From contig JAGQTY010000021.1 of the NCBI GenBank assembly GCA_020438795.1, positions 1 through 59,841 on the forward strand: DNA of 59,841 nucleotides, written 5' to 3'. Source of the DNA: Actinomycetota bacterium. Lineage in GTDB: Bacteria > Actinomycetota > Actinomycetes > S36-B12 > GCA-2699445. The notes under the pieces are model-generated. The model ran no database searches and was not told the DNA's origin. It saw nothing but the letters and a program-made list of their open reading frames with translations. Numbering within the stretch: position 1 is the stretch's first letter; every line of letters starts with the position of its first letter. A program made the position numbers and the translations under genes. Of this stretch, positions 7,058 through 15,886 are shown in pieces.

Positions 7058-8833
7058 ATGCAGGACGACGAGAACACCTCGGAGTTGGGGCGACGAACCG
7101 ATGATGCTGAGCGGGCCCGGCTTGATGGGCGTATCGAGGTGTCCGAGTGGGCCGGCGGAATACCCGAGGAGAAGGCCCAGTTCCCGTCGGTGCGAGTTGG
7201 GTCTCGTTGGGTGAACCTGCTCTGGCTGATTCCATTGGGCCTGGTCGTGATGCTGGTGGCCATCGCAGTGGCGCAACAACTGCGCACCTACGACTGGATG
7301 CAGGACTTCCTTGCCGAGTTCCCGGGCACATCGTCCAGCTATGTCCCCGCAGTGGACAGTGGCTTCCCTTGGTGGCTGCGCTGGCAGCACCTGTTCAACA
7401 TCATCTTCATGATGTTCATCATCCGGGCGGGCCTGCAAATCCTGGCCGATCACCCCCGGCTCTACCTGAACGCGTCGAGTCGGCCGGGGACCGAGTGGTT
7501 GCGGATGCGTGGGCCCGTGCCGGCTGACCGCATGGATCAGTCCCAGCCCAAGCGCATGTGGACGGCCAAGGACGACGCGGTCGCCTTGCCCCGGTGGTTG
7601 GGTATCCCCGGGTTTCGTCACTCGATTGGCCTGGCGCGCTGGTGGCACTTCAGCTTCGACCTGTTGTGGGTGATCAACGGGATTGCCTTCTACGCGTTGC
7701 TGTTCAGCACCGACCAGTGGCGACGGCTGGTCCCGACGTCTCTGGATGTCTTCCCCAACGCCCTGTCCACGGCGATCCAGTACGCGTCACTCGACCTCCC
7801 GGCCAATGAGGGGTTCAGCCAGTTCAACGGACTGCAACTGCTCGCCTACTTCCTCACGATCTTCGTGGCGGCCCCGCTGGCGCTGATCACCGGATTGCTG
7901 CAATCCCCGGCGATCGCCGCGAAGTTCGGGCTGGCATCCGGGCCGCTCAACCGGCAGGTGGCGCGGACCATCCACTTCACGGTCCTGCTGTGGATGGTCT
8001 TCTTCATCGTGGCTCACACCGTCATGGTCTGGATCACCGGTCTGATACCGAATCTGAACCACATCACCTTGGGCACCAACACCGACTCGTGGTGGGCCCT
8101 GCTCATCTATGCCGTGGCGATGGCCCTGGTGCTGTTCCTGTGGTTCTGGGCCTCCCCCTTCACGATCCGTCACCCAGGCGTGGTGCGGCGGGTCGGCATG
8201 ACCTTGGTCGGCTGGTTCAAAGCGTTGATGGAATGGTCGGATCCCCGGCGCACGTACTCGGACAAGGCGATCTCACCCTACTTCTGGCCCAACGGGACCT
8301 TGCCCGACTCCCCGGAGTACGCCGACCTGCGCGACGGCTCCTTCGCCGACTACCGGCTGCGGATCGGTGGGCTTGTCGACGAGCCTGGTGAGTTCAGTCT
8401 GGCTGAGCTGGAGGCGATGCCGAAGAGTGAGCAGGTGACTCAGCACTACTGCATCCAGGGCTGGTCCGCGATCGCCCGTTGGGGTGGGGTCGCCCTGGCG
8501 GAGATCTGCGATCGAGTTCGCCCGCTGCCCGAGGCCAAGTGGGTCGTCTTCTACTCCCTGGCTGACGGGGCAGAAGGCGGCCGGTACTACGACTGCCACA
8601 AGATCGAACACATGCGTCGTCCGCTCACCATCCTCGCCTACGAGATGAACGGCGAACCGCTCCCCGAAGTGCACGGAGCCCCACTACGGCTACGCAACGA
8701 AGACGAACTCGGCTTCAAACAGGTCAAGTGGGTCGCCGAGATCGAGTTCGTCAAGGACTTCAAGGACATCGGCGCAGGACACGGCGGCTACAACGAGGAC
8801 CACGAGTTCTACGGCTACCGAATGCCCATCTGA
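7058..8833 (+). CDS. Membrane-anchored sulfite-oxidase-fold molybdopterin oxidoreductase
   Basis: This 591-residue protein fuses a cytochrome-b561-like membrane module to a molybdenum enzyme domain. Residues about 50-385 contain around five transmembrane helices with several membrane histidines (WWLRWQHLFNIIF, ARWWHFSFDLLW, ARTIHFTVLLW), suitable as heme ligands. From about residue 425 (AISPYFWPNGTLPDSPEYADL) the SUOX/YedY fold begins. HYCIQGWSAIARWGG carries the Cys that ligates Mo, and LRLRNEDELGFKQVKWV is the expected core. The ATG at 7058 has GGAGG seven bases upstream. Substrate unknown; the adjacent nitrate locus and moaA fit a need for Mo cofactor. The heme role is inferred. Confidence 0.87.
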   Translation: MQDDENTSELGRRTDDAERARLDGRIEVSEWAGGIPEEKAQFPSVRVGSRWVNLLWLIPLGLVVMLVAIAVAQQLRTYDWMQDFLAEFPGTSSSYVPAVDSGFPWWLRWQHLFNIIFMMFIIRAGLQILADHPRLYLNASSRPGTEWLRMRGPVPADRMDQSQPKRMWTAKDDAVALPRWLGIPGFRHSIGLARWWHFSFDLLWVINGIAFYALLFSTDQWRRLVPTSLDVFPNALSTAIQYASLDLPANEGFSQFNGLQLLAYFLTIFVAAPLALITGLLQSPAIAAKFGLASGPLNRQVARTIHFTVLLWMVFFIVAHTVMVWITGLIPNLNHITLGTNTDSWWALLIYAVAMALVLFLWFWASPFTIRHPGVVRRVGMTLVGWFKALMEWSDPRRTYSDKAISPYFWPNGTLPDSPEYADLRDGSFADYRLRIGGLVDEPGEFSLAELEAMPKSEQVTQHYCIQGWSAIARWGGVALAEICDRVRPLPEAKWVVFYSLADGAEGGRYYDCHKIEHMRRPLTILAYEMNGEPLPEVHGAPLRLRNEDELGFKQVKWVAEIEFVKDFKDIGAGHGGYNEDHEFYGYRMPI

Positions 8834-8998
8834 TCACAACAACCACCGGAAGTGGTCAAGCCGACCCCTGGCCCTGCGATCCAGGCAGGACCACGGCCTG
8901 ATTCGCTACCCCGTGCTGAGACAGATCGACGTCACCCTCGCGCTCATCGGCAGGGTCGAATGCGTCCACTCCCGGTGTCACGAAACTGATCGCTGTTA

Positions 8999-10117
8999 TC
9001 AACCGCCGATGGCCGACATCGGACGGCCAGGCTGTTTGAACGACGCCGAATCGATTCCGTGTCCCTGAGCCTTCTTCCTGATCTCGGACCGCATGATTTC
9101 CGCGAGGTCATGATCCGTGGCGCCTTGCCTCATCGGCGTGCGGAGGTCTGCCTCGCGATGGGCGAAGAGACAGGAGCGGAACTGTCCATCAGCCGTCAGT
9201 CGTAGTCGGTCGCAGCGGCCGCAGAATGGCTCGGTGACCGAGGCCACGACTCCGAGGCTGCCCAGTCCACCGCTGACCGGGCCGCCGCCAGGGACGCCGG
9301 TCACTCGCCATCGTTGCGCGGGAGCGGACGACTCGGTCGGGATGCTCTCGAGGCTGAAACCGGCGTGACGCAGGGATTGCAGGGTCTCCGCAGCGGATAC
9401 GAACTCGCCGGCGTTCCATTGGTGCTGCGGGTCTAGTGGCATCTGCTCGATGAACCGCCATTCGACCTGCTGCTCGAGGGCCCACATCAGGAGCGTGGGG
9501 GCTTCGTGATCATTCACCCCGCGAAGGAGGACACTGTTGATCTTGATGGGGTGGAGACCTGCAGCTCCCGCGCTTGCGATACCTGCGAGTGTGTCGGCGA
9601 GTCGATCGCGCCGAGTCAGTGTCTGGAATGTCTCTGGGTCCAGGGTGTCGAGGCTGATGTTGACTCGGTTCAGGCCCGCCTGGGCCAAGGAAGCAGCGAG
9701 TCCGGGTAGACGCAGCCCATTGGTGGTGAGTGAGATTTCCGGCCTGGGTTGTAGCGAGGCGATGTCTCGCACGATTGAGACGACGTCGGGTCGCAGGAGG
9801 GGCTCACCTCCGGTCAGTCGGACCTCTGTGACGCCGAGTCGAACAGCGATTCGCACCAGCCTCACGATCTCGGTCGCGGTCAGCATCGTGTGCGAGGGTA
9901 GCCAAGGGACTCCTTCTGCTGGCATGCAGTACGAGCACCGCAGGGAGCAACGGTCGGTGAGAGACACCCGCAGGTCCCGGTGGACTCGACCGAATCCATC
10001 GATCAAGTGGTCGTGTGGCGCGAAGTCACTTGCCCGTGCTCCCGCCGGCGGACCACCCTTCGAGACTCGGCCGTCCTGTGGCGTCGGGCCGTTTGATTGA
10101 CCTTCTCTGGGGGTCAT
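8999..10117 (-). CDS. moaA: GTP 3',8-cyclase MoaA (molybdenum cofactor biosynthesis)
   Basis: This radical SAM enzyme starts molybdopterin synthesis by converting GTP to 3',8-cyclo-dihydro-GTP. The N-terminal cluster motif CSLRCSYC (CxxxCxxC) follows DLRVSLTDR. The C-terminal second 4Fe-4S site is CGRCDRLRLTADGQFRSC, and the chain ends in the double-Gly tail (SAIGG) that MoaA inserts into the active site. ATG at 10117 gives 372 residues; GTG at 10129 and GTG at 10189 are upstream alternatives, and AAGGAG lies just upstream of 10129. It faces the molybdoenzyme convergently and serves it and NarG. The other moa/mob genes are not in the window. Confidence 0.95.
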   Translation of the reverse strand: MTPREGQSNGPTPQDGRVSKGGPPAGARASDFAPHDHLIDGFGRVHRDLRVSLTDRCSLRCSYCMPAEGVPWLPSHTMLTATEIVRLVRIAVRLGVTEVRLTGGEPLLRPDVVSIVRDIASLQPRPEISLTTNGLRLPGLAASLAQAGLNRVNISLDTLDPETFQTLTRRDRLADTLAGIASAGAAGLHPIKINSVLLRGVNDHEAPTLLMWALEQQVEWRFIEQMPLDPQHQWNAGEFVSAAETLQSLRHAGFSLESIPTESSAPAQRWRVTGVPGGGPVSGGLGSLGVVASVTEPFCGRCDRLRLTADGQFRSCLFAHREADLRTPMRQGATDHDLAEIMRSEIRKKAQGHGIDSASFKQPGRPMSAIGG

Positions 10118-10252
10118 GAGTCCGTTCACCCTCTCCTTGGTGCGTCCCAGGGGCACTCCACCCTTGAGTTCCGGATGCGTGATCCACACTGGTCATGTCG
10201 CGCAGCCGACCCGGCAGACGCGACCGTTGTGTACCAGCCCTGGACAGCCCGG

Positions 10253-10738
10253 CTACCAATGCGACTCCTGCATCAGCTGGAGGTGGTCTCGGACATGGTA
10301 GACGCGGACGTCAACGTCAGGAAGGCCCTGGAAGGCTCGCTCGATCTGTGGCAGCACGTCGTTCCACGCCAGTCCACCGAGCCCGCAGCCCAACGCCGGC
10401 ATCGCGATGGACCCGATGTCCAGGGCCTCCACGGTCTCGGTGAGCGCGTCCAATCCCGACTGGATGTAGGACAGGTGCGAGTCCCGGATCCAATGCTGCT
10501 TGATGGGGAAGTTGATGATGATGGGCCCGGCACCGGATGGATCCTGCCACACCAGCATCTCGCCTATCCGGATCCCTCCCGAACGTGCACGACTGCGGTA
10601 GTCGCTGTACATCTGGGGGAATCGACGTTTGAATCGCCTGGTCAGTTTGCTGCCGACCACCCCGATCGTGTTCACAGGGTTCACCAATGCTTGCGCATCG
10701 TCGTCCAGCAGGTTCCCGGTGGTGACAATCTCTATCAT
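10253..10738 (-). CDS. Macro-domain protein, DarG-like
   Basis: This 161-residue protein is a single macro domain, a fold that binds ADP-ribose and in several families removes it from targets. The opening IVTTGNLLDDDAQALVNPVN and the ALGCGLGGLAWNDVLPQIERAF loop are macro-domain signatures, and NFPIKQHWIRDSHLSYIQ matches the stretch found in DarG antitoxins. The usual GxMGKG-type loop after VNT is altered to VVGSKLT. No DarT toxin or other partner is adjacent; it follows moaA on the same strand about 135 bp upstream of it in transcription order. Function as an orphan ADP-ribosyl hydrolase is plausible but inferred. Confidence 0.8.
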   Translation of the reverse strand: MIEIVTTGNLLDDDAQALVNPVNTIGVVGSKLTRRFKRRFPQMYSDYRSRARSGGIRIGEMLVWQDPSGAGPIIINFPIKQHWIRDSHLSYIQSGLDALTETVEALDIGSIAMPALGCGLGGLAWNDVLPQIERAFQGLPDVDVRVYHVRDHLQLMQESHW

Positions 10739-11090
10739 CGAGACCCCTCCTTCCTATCGGTCTCCGGCAAGTGGTGGGGGAACTCCATCTGCGACCTTGG
10801 GTCCAGCATCATTGTCCGTGGCCTGCACGGCTGTGCACACAGGAGTCTATGCCCGGTAAGAGATTCCATGACGTGACGTCGGTGGTCGTTGCCGTGCAGG
10901 TGCAGGAGGACCATCGACTCGTCCTTGCCTTGGCCGGGAGCAGCGGAGTTCCCTGCCTTGCCGGCGCCCGTCACGCTGCGCTTGGATGAGCTGGACTCGG
11001 GCGCTAGGTTGGACAGCGGCAACTCCGCGCCCCGAGTGGTTCGGTCGCTGAGGAGGTGCCTCTGATAGTGACGTCGATGAGGGAGGCAAC
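10739..11090. other. Intergenic region between macro gene and DUF6457 gene
   Basis: About 350 bp hold the divergent promoters of the macro-domain gene and the DUF6457 gene. I see no open frame with family features, no tRNA, and no Moco riboswitch-like structure I could defend. GAGGGAGG at about 11082-11089 is the ribosome site of the next gene. Confidence 0.4.
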
Positions 11091-11315
11091 ATGGATGACT
11101 GGACTGCAGCCTTGGCTCAGGAATTGGGCCTGGACACGACGGTTGATGTTGAGGCGGTCCTGAATGTCGCCCGAGAGGTGGCGCATGCCGTGGATCGACC
11201 AGCGGCGCCGGTTTCCACGTATCTCTTGGGCTATGCCGTGGGACGCGGCGCGGACCCCCGCAGCGCCGCAGAAGCAGTCGCCGAGTTGGCACAAGCCTGG
11301 CGACCGGCGGGCTGA
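11091..11315 (+). CDS. DUF6457-family small protein
   Basis: This is a 74-residue acidic helical protein preceded by a strong GAGGGAGG ribosome site. The pattern DDWTAALAQELGLDTTVDVE, then VLNVAREVAHAVDRPAAPVS and TYLLGYAVGRGADP, is that of DUF6457. The family is found beside or fused to molybdenum-cofactor genes such as mobA in actinobacteria. A role in Moco guanylylation or molybdoenzyme maturation is inferred from neighbourhood (moaA, narG) and is not demonstrated. Confidence 0.7.
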   Translation: MDDWTAALAQELGLDTTVDVEAVLNVAREVAHAVDRPAAPVSTYLLGYAVGRGADPRSAAEAVAELAQAWRPAG

Positions 11316-11423
11316 CCGCCACCCGGAGGAACGGTCGCACTTGGGATCTGCGATTGGCCAACTGCCGTCCGATGATTGACGCGGCCGCTTTGGCGCTCGC
11401 ATTCTTCATGTCTGCCTTCATGT

Positions 11424-12269
11424 CTAGCCCCCCAGGGTGAGCAACAGCGCGGCCAACAGGAGCACGGCAACCACCGCTTCAGCTGCCCCGATCAGGCCTG
11501 GGCGCAGGCCAGGCTTGAGGGTGAGTGATCGGACGAAGGCGGCTCCCGCTGGAATCAGCACCCATCCCAGCGGGATCGCAGCCACGACTGCGAGACCGTG
11601 GTAGATGGCGTCTGCGACTCGCCAACCCTTCTCACCTGCGTGCCTGATGAGCGACTTGACGTGAATGACGGAACCGACCATGTAGATACCGCAGATCAGG
11701 GTCGCAAGCCAGACAGTGCCTGGAATTCCGCTTGGAGCGCTGCCGTCGTGGCCCAGCAGCCAGAGTACCGGGAGTGCGGTCACAGACTCCGTGATGAGCA
11801 GCAGATCGTTGGCCATGCTGCGTTCGTGTCCTGTCGCGCTCAGCAACGTCGAGACCCCCCAGGCGACGAGTAGGGCCGCAACGACCAGCGCCATCCACGG
11901 TTTCGCGATAGTGACCGCTGCGAAACCCAGTGCTGTGGGGACGGCCCAGGGCAGGCCAAGGCGCAGATTCTTGCGGGCCAAGCGGCTCCACCCGCGGCGG
12001 CGTATCCGGATGCTGATGGCCAGTCCCAGGAAGTAGGATGCTGGATAGGCAAGCAGCCAGGTGATGGCCAGTGTCACCGTCTCCCACGTCCATCCTGAAG
12101 CAACCAGTCCCAGGAGCAGCGGCAGCAGCAGGAAGACCCAGGCACCATGCTGGCTTGGCAACCGCAGCTCCAGACGGCGTTGTGAGGCATTGCCTCGATG
12201 CGCGCGGCCAGAACGAAGGTCTCCGGAAGGGGAATCGAGTTGGTGATCAGCTGGGCCTCGCGAGCTCAT
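11424..12269 (-). CDS. ywiC: YwiC-like integral membrane protein
   Basis: This is a 281-residue membrane protein with about eight hydrophobic helices. The diagnostic segment is LRLPSQHGAWVFLLLPLLLG near residue 35, matching the QHGAW motif of YwiC-like proteins. In Bacillus subtilis ywiC lies in the fnr-narK region, and here its ATG overlaps the narK stop codon (ATGA), so nitrate-linked expression is likely. The first 33 residues are charged and cytoplasmic. The biochemical function of the family is unknown. Confidence 0.8.
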   Translation of the reverse strand: MSSRGPADHQLDSPSGDLRSGRAHRGNASQRRLELRLPSQHGAWVFLLLPLLLGLVASGWTWETVTLAITWLLAYPASYFLGLAISIRIRRRGWSRLARKNLRLGLPWAVPTALGFAAVTIAKPWMALVVAALLVAWGVSTLLSATGHERSMANDLLLITESVTALPVLWLLGHDGSAPSGIPGTVWLATLICGIYMVGSVIHVKSLIRHAGEKGWRVADAIYHGLAVVAAIPLGWVLIPAGAAFVRSLTLKPGLRPGLIGAAEAVVAVLLLAALLLTLGG

Positions 12270-13627
12270 GATGGTTTCTCGCAGCCCGGACGGACGTAGT
12301 AGTACCAGGTCACCGCGGCGCCTATGACGCAGGTCGCCACGCCGAACCAGTAGATGAGCGCGGTGAGGCCGGTGGCGAACATGAGCCCGAAGACGAATGG
12401 GCCGAAGGCTGCGATGGCGGCGGTCCAGCCGATCACTCCTCCCGCCTGGCGCGGCGCGAAGATCATGGGCATCTGCTTGAAGGTACTGGCGTTTCCGACG
12501 CCGGCGAAGAAGAAGATGATCAGCATCGGCCAGAGAAAGTTGCCGAACTGGTCGGCCGAGGTGGGGTTGAACTGGAAGGCGGTGTAGGCGGCAGCGGCAC
12601 CGATTCCGATGACGGATACCAGCGTCACCCGGCCGCCGCCCAGCTTGTCGGCAATGGGCCCGGCGATCACGCGAGCTGCGGACCCGACGAGCGCGCCGAG
12701 GAAGGCGACCGACACGGGATTGATGCCATCGGCGCCGAACGAGTCGGACCCGTAGAACTGCTTGATCAGCAGGGCGAACTGCGCGGCCAGCCCCGAGAAG
12801 GTTCCGAACGTGATGACGTACAGCAGGGTCATGATCCAGGTGTGCTTATTGCCGAAGATGTCCAGTTGCTCCCGCACTCCGCGGGCCTGCACAGGGACGC
12901 TCTTGAGCATGGTCCAGGCCAGGATCGCGGCGACGATCACGAAGGGGACCCACACGAACGCCGCGTTCTGGTACCAGACCTCTTTGACGCTGGCAGTCGC
13001 AGTGGATTCGAAGGTCTGGGATGCTCCCAGCACTGAACCGAACAGGGCGAAACCCACCACCCAGGGGGTCACGAACTGGACGATGCTGACGCCGAAGTTG
13101 CCGATCCCTGCCTGTACACCCAGGGCGGTGCCTTGTTTGGCCTTGGGGAAGAAGTAGGAGGTGCTGGGCATGAAGCCGCTAAAGACGCCGCCACCGATCC
13201 CGGCCATGATGGCCAGCAGCAGGAGTACGGCGAATGATGTGCTCGGATTCTGTACCGCCAGTCCCCAACCCACCAATGGGATCAGGAAGAGAATCGTGCT
13301 GAGTGCCACGAGCTTTCGTGTACCAAGGATGGGCGGCAGGAACATCCATACGATGCGCAGCGCTCCACCGGCCAGGCCCGGCATGGCGGTGAGCCAGTAG
13401 AGCTGGCTGGTGGAGAGTTCGAACCCGATGGAGTTCAGTACCGGCGCCAGTGCTGAGACGAGGAACCACGTGATGAAGGCCAGCGTGAGGCTGAAGGTCG
13501 TGACCGTGACTGTCCGCCAGGCGAGCCGTCCGTCCCACTGTTGTGAATCCTCCGGGTCCCAGCTGGTCAGCCACTCGCCACCGCGGCGACCCTTGGCGCC
13601 TGTCTCTTTCTCGGTGATATCGCTCAT
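12266..13627 (-). CDS. narK: NarK-type nitrate/nitrite transporter, second of pair
   Basis: This is a 453-residue, 12-helix major facilitator of the nitrate/nitrite porter family. GIGNFGVSIVQFVTPWVVG contains the first Gly-rich nitrate signature (TM5) and GGVIGWTAAIAAFGPFVFG the second (TM11). The N-terminus (GGEWLTSWDPEDSQQWDGRLAWRT) is hydrophilic. The start ATG (13627) has AGGAGG six bases upstream and overlaps the stop of the preceding narK by ATGA; its own stop overlaps ywiC in the same way. The longer frame through the upstream gene is spurious. Paired NarK1/NarK2 systems usually combine proton-nitrate import and nitrate/nitrite exchange; which copy does which is not decided here. Confidence 0.93.
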   Translation of the reverse strand: MSDITEKETGAKGRRGGEWLTSWDPEDSQQWDGRLAWRTVTVTTFSLTLAFITWFLVSALAPVLNSIGFELSTSQLYWLTAMPGLAGGALRIVWMFLPPILGTRKLVALSTILFLIPLVGWGLAVQNPSTSFAVLLLLAIMAGIGGGVFSGFMPSTSYFFPKAKQGTALGVQAGIGNFGVSIVQFVTPWVVGFALFGSVLGASQTFESTATASVKEVWYQNAAFVWVPFVIVAAILAWTMLKSVPVQARGVREQLDIFGNKHTWIMTLLYVITFGTFSGLAAQFALLIKQFYGSDSFGADGINPVSVAFLGALVGSAARVIAGPIADKLGGGRVTLVSVIGIGAAAAYTAFQFNPTSADQFGNFLWPMLIIFFFAGVGNASTFKQMPMIFAPRQAGGVIGWTAAIAAFGPFVFGLMFATGLTALIYWFGVATCVIGAAVTWYYYVRPGCEKPS

Positions 13628-15036
13628 GGTCGGCCTCCTGTTGTGGCTGTTGCTTGTTGGGTGGCTTTCGTTGAGGGGTCGGTGGCCTCGGCCTGGTCTG
13701 TCGGGTCCGCATCGAGGTGCTCGAACCTGTTCGCCAGCTCCGGACTGGCGCGATGCAGGATCCGAACCACTGTGATGTGCATCCACAGTGCTGCGAGCAG
13801 GGTGACCAGGAAGAGCACACCAAAGGTCGCCTGTGGGGCTCCTGTGAGTGCTGTGGCGTAGGCGAACAGTGGCGGCAGGAAGAACCCGCCGAGTGCACCG
13901 AGCGATCCGACGAGGCCGCCGACCGCTCCGACGTCGTGGGGGAAGTACTCGGGGATGTGTTTGTACACCGCAGCCTTGCCGATCCCCATGGCGCAGCCGA
14001 TGAGGAACACGAGCACGGTGAACAGTGCCACGCCGACCTGCCAGGGCAGGATGTCCGAGGTGGTTCCGTCGGAGTGCTGCACCACCACGTACCCGTAGGG
14101 CATCATCAGGATGCCTGTGCAGATCAGCATCACCGCGAACGTGGTGTACATGACCTTGCGGGCACCGATGCGGTCCGAGAAGTAGCCACCGACCGGGCGC
14201 AGCAGTGATGCCGGGAAGATGAACAATGCGGTCAGCAACGCCGCTCCGGCCAGCGGGACTCCGTACACGTCGACGTAGTACTTGGGCAACCATGCAGCCA
14301 GCGCCACGTATGCACCGAAGGTCACCACGTAGTAGAGGCCGAAGCGCCAGACACGAATCCGCTTGAGCGGCTGCAACATGGAGCGCACCGATCGGTCCGC
14401 CCCGGGGCGCTTGTCGCTGGGGGCCACCATCCAGGTGATGATTGCCATGATGACCAGCAGGATTGCGTACAGGAAGGGCACGAACCGCCAGCCGCCCGGG
14501 ATGAGCCCACCGAGCAGGCCCGCCGCCGGGACCGCAGCGATCAACGCCGGTCCGATGAACTTGGTGGCCGAGGCACCGACATTGCCCGCGCCGAAGACCC
14601 CGAGGGCGGTGCCCTGCAGACGCCGTGGGTACCAGACGCTGACCCAGGCGATACCGGTGCTGAAACTGTTGCCTGCGAAGCCGACGAGGAACGCATAGAA
14701 CAGGATCAGCAGGTAGGAGCTGGAGAAGTAGCCCAGGAGCAGCGCCGGGATCGCTGTGAACAGCAGCATCGCGATGAACACACCCTTGCCGCCCCAACGG
14801 TCGGCAGCCATACCGGCAGGCAGGCGCCAGATACTGCCGTTCAGGACCGCAACGGCGATGATCCATGACAACTGGACGTCGGTGAGGTTGAACTCCTCCC
14901 GGATCGGGATCCCCAGCACACCGAACATCAGCCAGACCGCGAACATGAGCGTGAACGCCACCGTCGAGATCACCAGCACCCTGCCGGCACCCGCCTCCAG
15001 CCGATCTCGCTGATCGCCTGCTGTCGTGTTCAGCAT
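13624..15036 (-). CDS. narK: NarK-type nitrate/nitrite transporter, first of pair
   Basis: This is a 470-residue, 12-helix major facilitator that leads the minus-strand narK-narK-ywiC operon. The conserved N-terminal half shows GIPIREEFNLTDVQLSWI and RLPAGMAADRWGGK. Nitrate-signature Gly-rich helices appear as FGAGNVGASATKFIGPAL and VGGLVGSLGALGGFFLPP. The C-terminal tail is hydrophilic and Thr/Ala-rich. ATG at 15036 follows GGAG by 5 bp; GTG at 15042 is less likely. TATAAA on the minus strand at about 15067-15072 is a good -10 box without a matching -35 box, which points to activator-dependent expression. Confidence 0.93.
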   Translation of the reverse strand: MLNTTAGDQRDRLEAGAGRVLVISTVAFTLMFAVWLMFGVLGIPIREEFNLTDVQLSWIIAVAVLNGSIWRLPAGMAADRWGGKGVFIAMLLFTAIPALLLGYFSSSYLLILFYAFLVGFAGNSFSTGIAWVSVWYPRRLQGTALGVFGAGNVGASATKFIGPALIAAVPAAGLLGGLIPGGWRFVPFLYAILLVIMAIITWMVAPSDKRPGADRSVRSMLQPLKRIRVWRFGLYYVVTFGAYVALAAWLPKYYVDVYGVPLAGAALLTALFIFPASLLRPVGGYFSDRIGARKVMYTTFAVMLICTGILMMPYGYVVVQHSDGTTSDILPWQVGVALFTVLVFLIGCAMGIGKAAVYKHIPEYFPHDVGAVGGLVGSLGALGGFFLPPLFAYATALTGAPQATFGVLFLVTLLAALWMHITVVRILHRASPELANRFEHLDADPTDQAEATDPSTKATQQATATTGGRP

Positions 15037-15148
15037 GACCACTCCGTTCGTCGCCAGCTCCTACTACTTTATAACATATTCAGAGTTATTGATGTGTTGA
15101 ATAGATTTCACCGGCACAAACTATCTAGTGGGTGATATATTGGTTGGC
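15037..15148. promoter_or_regulatory. AT-rich divergent control region between narK and the narG operon
   Basis: This 112-bp region is strikingly AT-rich against its surroundings. It holds TATTCA (15077-15082) facing TGAATA (15098-15103), centres 21 bp apart, a TTGAT...TTGAA cluster, and the narK -10 TATAAA. On the plus strand TATATT at 15136-15141 would start RNA at about the ATG at 15149. The segment CTACTACTTTATAAC at 15061-15075 resembles the TTTACTACACT box in front of the two paralogous regulators. It is probably the site where oxygen or nitrogen-oxide control of both directions is exerted. Confidence 0.45.
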
Positions 15149-15886
15149 ATGGAGGCTTCACCCGCTCGATTGGCGCGCACACTGTCGCGCCTCGCCACCC
15201 TTGGGGGCAGCGACGCCGACGAGGGCACCCCAGCCACACGAGCTGAGATCATCCACGCGCTGCGAGCATCGTCCGAACCCTTGAGTGCCCAGCAGCTCTG
15301 CGAACAGCTGGACCTGCACCTGAACACCGTTCGGGGTCACCTGGATGTCCTGCTCGCCACTGGCGCGATCACCAAGGAGGCCGGACCTCGAAGCGGTATT
15401 GGGCGGCCGCCGTTGGTGTATCGCTACACGCCCACGGCTGACGAGCTCGGAGCCCGGCGCCTCCGCTCCGAGCTCCTGTCCGAGTTGGCGGATGCGGACG
15501 CCGACACCATTGCCCAAGAAGCGGCACTGCGCTGGCTCGATGACGGTATCGGGATCGAACCCCATCCGGCCCGCTCGCCCGACGACGCAGTCGACCAGGC
15601 AGTTGCGGCAGCCGAAGCTGCCGGGTTCACCGCAGTCCGCAACCAGCTCGGTGATCGCATCGAGCTGACCGACTGCCCTTACGCCGACCTTGTCGCTGAC
15701 AGGCCGGTCATCTGCGACATCCACACCGCCATGCTGCAGGCGACCCTGGAGCGGGCAGGCCAGGGTGTGATCGTGGAGGCCATGGATGTCTGGGCCAAGC
15801 CCGGCCTGTGCGTCGCCCATCTCAAACGACCAGACCTCCGGGCGGCCCGGACCATCCGCAACGAGACGGAAGGCGACGAATCATGA
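15149..15886 (+). CDS. HTH regulator with C-terminal Cys cluster, first paralog
   Basis: This 245-residue regulator has a winged helix at residues about 25-90 (LSAQQLCEQLDLHLNTVRGHLDVL, then GRPPLVYRYTP) and a C-terminal sensor part. Cys176 (DCPYADL) and Cys189 (VICDIHTAML) are separated by 12 residues, as in the SufR CX12C motif, with a third Cys at 221 (GLCVAHL). An Fe-S cluster sensing oxygen or NO is the likely ligand. The stop overlaps narG (ATGA), so it is the first gene of the nar operon and a good candidate for its regulator. GTG at 15128 is an alternative start. Two paralogs lie at 24486 and 27230. Confidence 0.85.
   Translation: MEASPARLARTLSRLATLGGSDADEGTPATRAEIIHALRASSEPLSAQQLCEQLDLHLNTVRGHLDVLLATGAITKEAGPRSGIGRPPLVYRYTPTADELGARRLRSELLSELADADADTIAQEAALRWLDDGIGIEPHPARSPDDAVDQAVAAAEAAGFTAVRNQLGDRIELTDCPYADLVADRPVICDIHTAMLQATLERAGQGVIVEAMDVWAKPGLCVAHLKRPDLRAARTIRNETEGDES

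Noticed and set aside
10739..11090. Possible Moco riboswitch near moaA
   Set aside because: I could not find the paired helices or conserved GNRA-type elements expected, and moaA itself lies on the other side of the macro gene.
12266..14866. Single 866-residue minus-strand frame spanning both narK genes
   Set aside because: The part upstream of 13627 is in the wrong frame relative to narK 1 (13624-15036) and has basic, low-complexity composition. narK 2 has its own AGGAGG and ATG at 13627.
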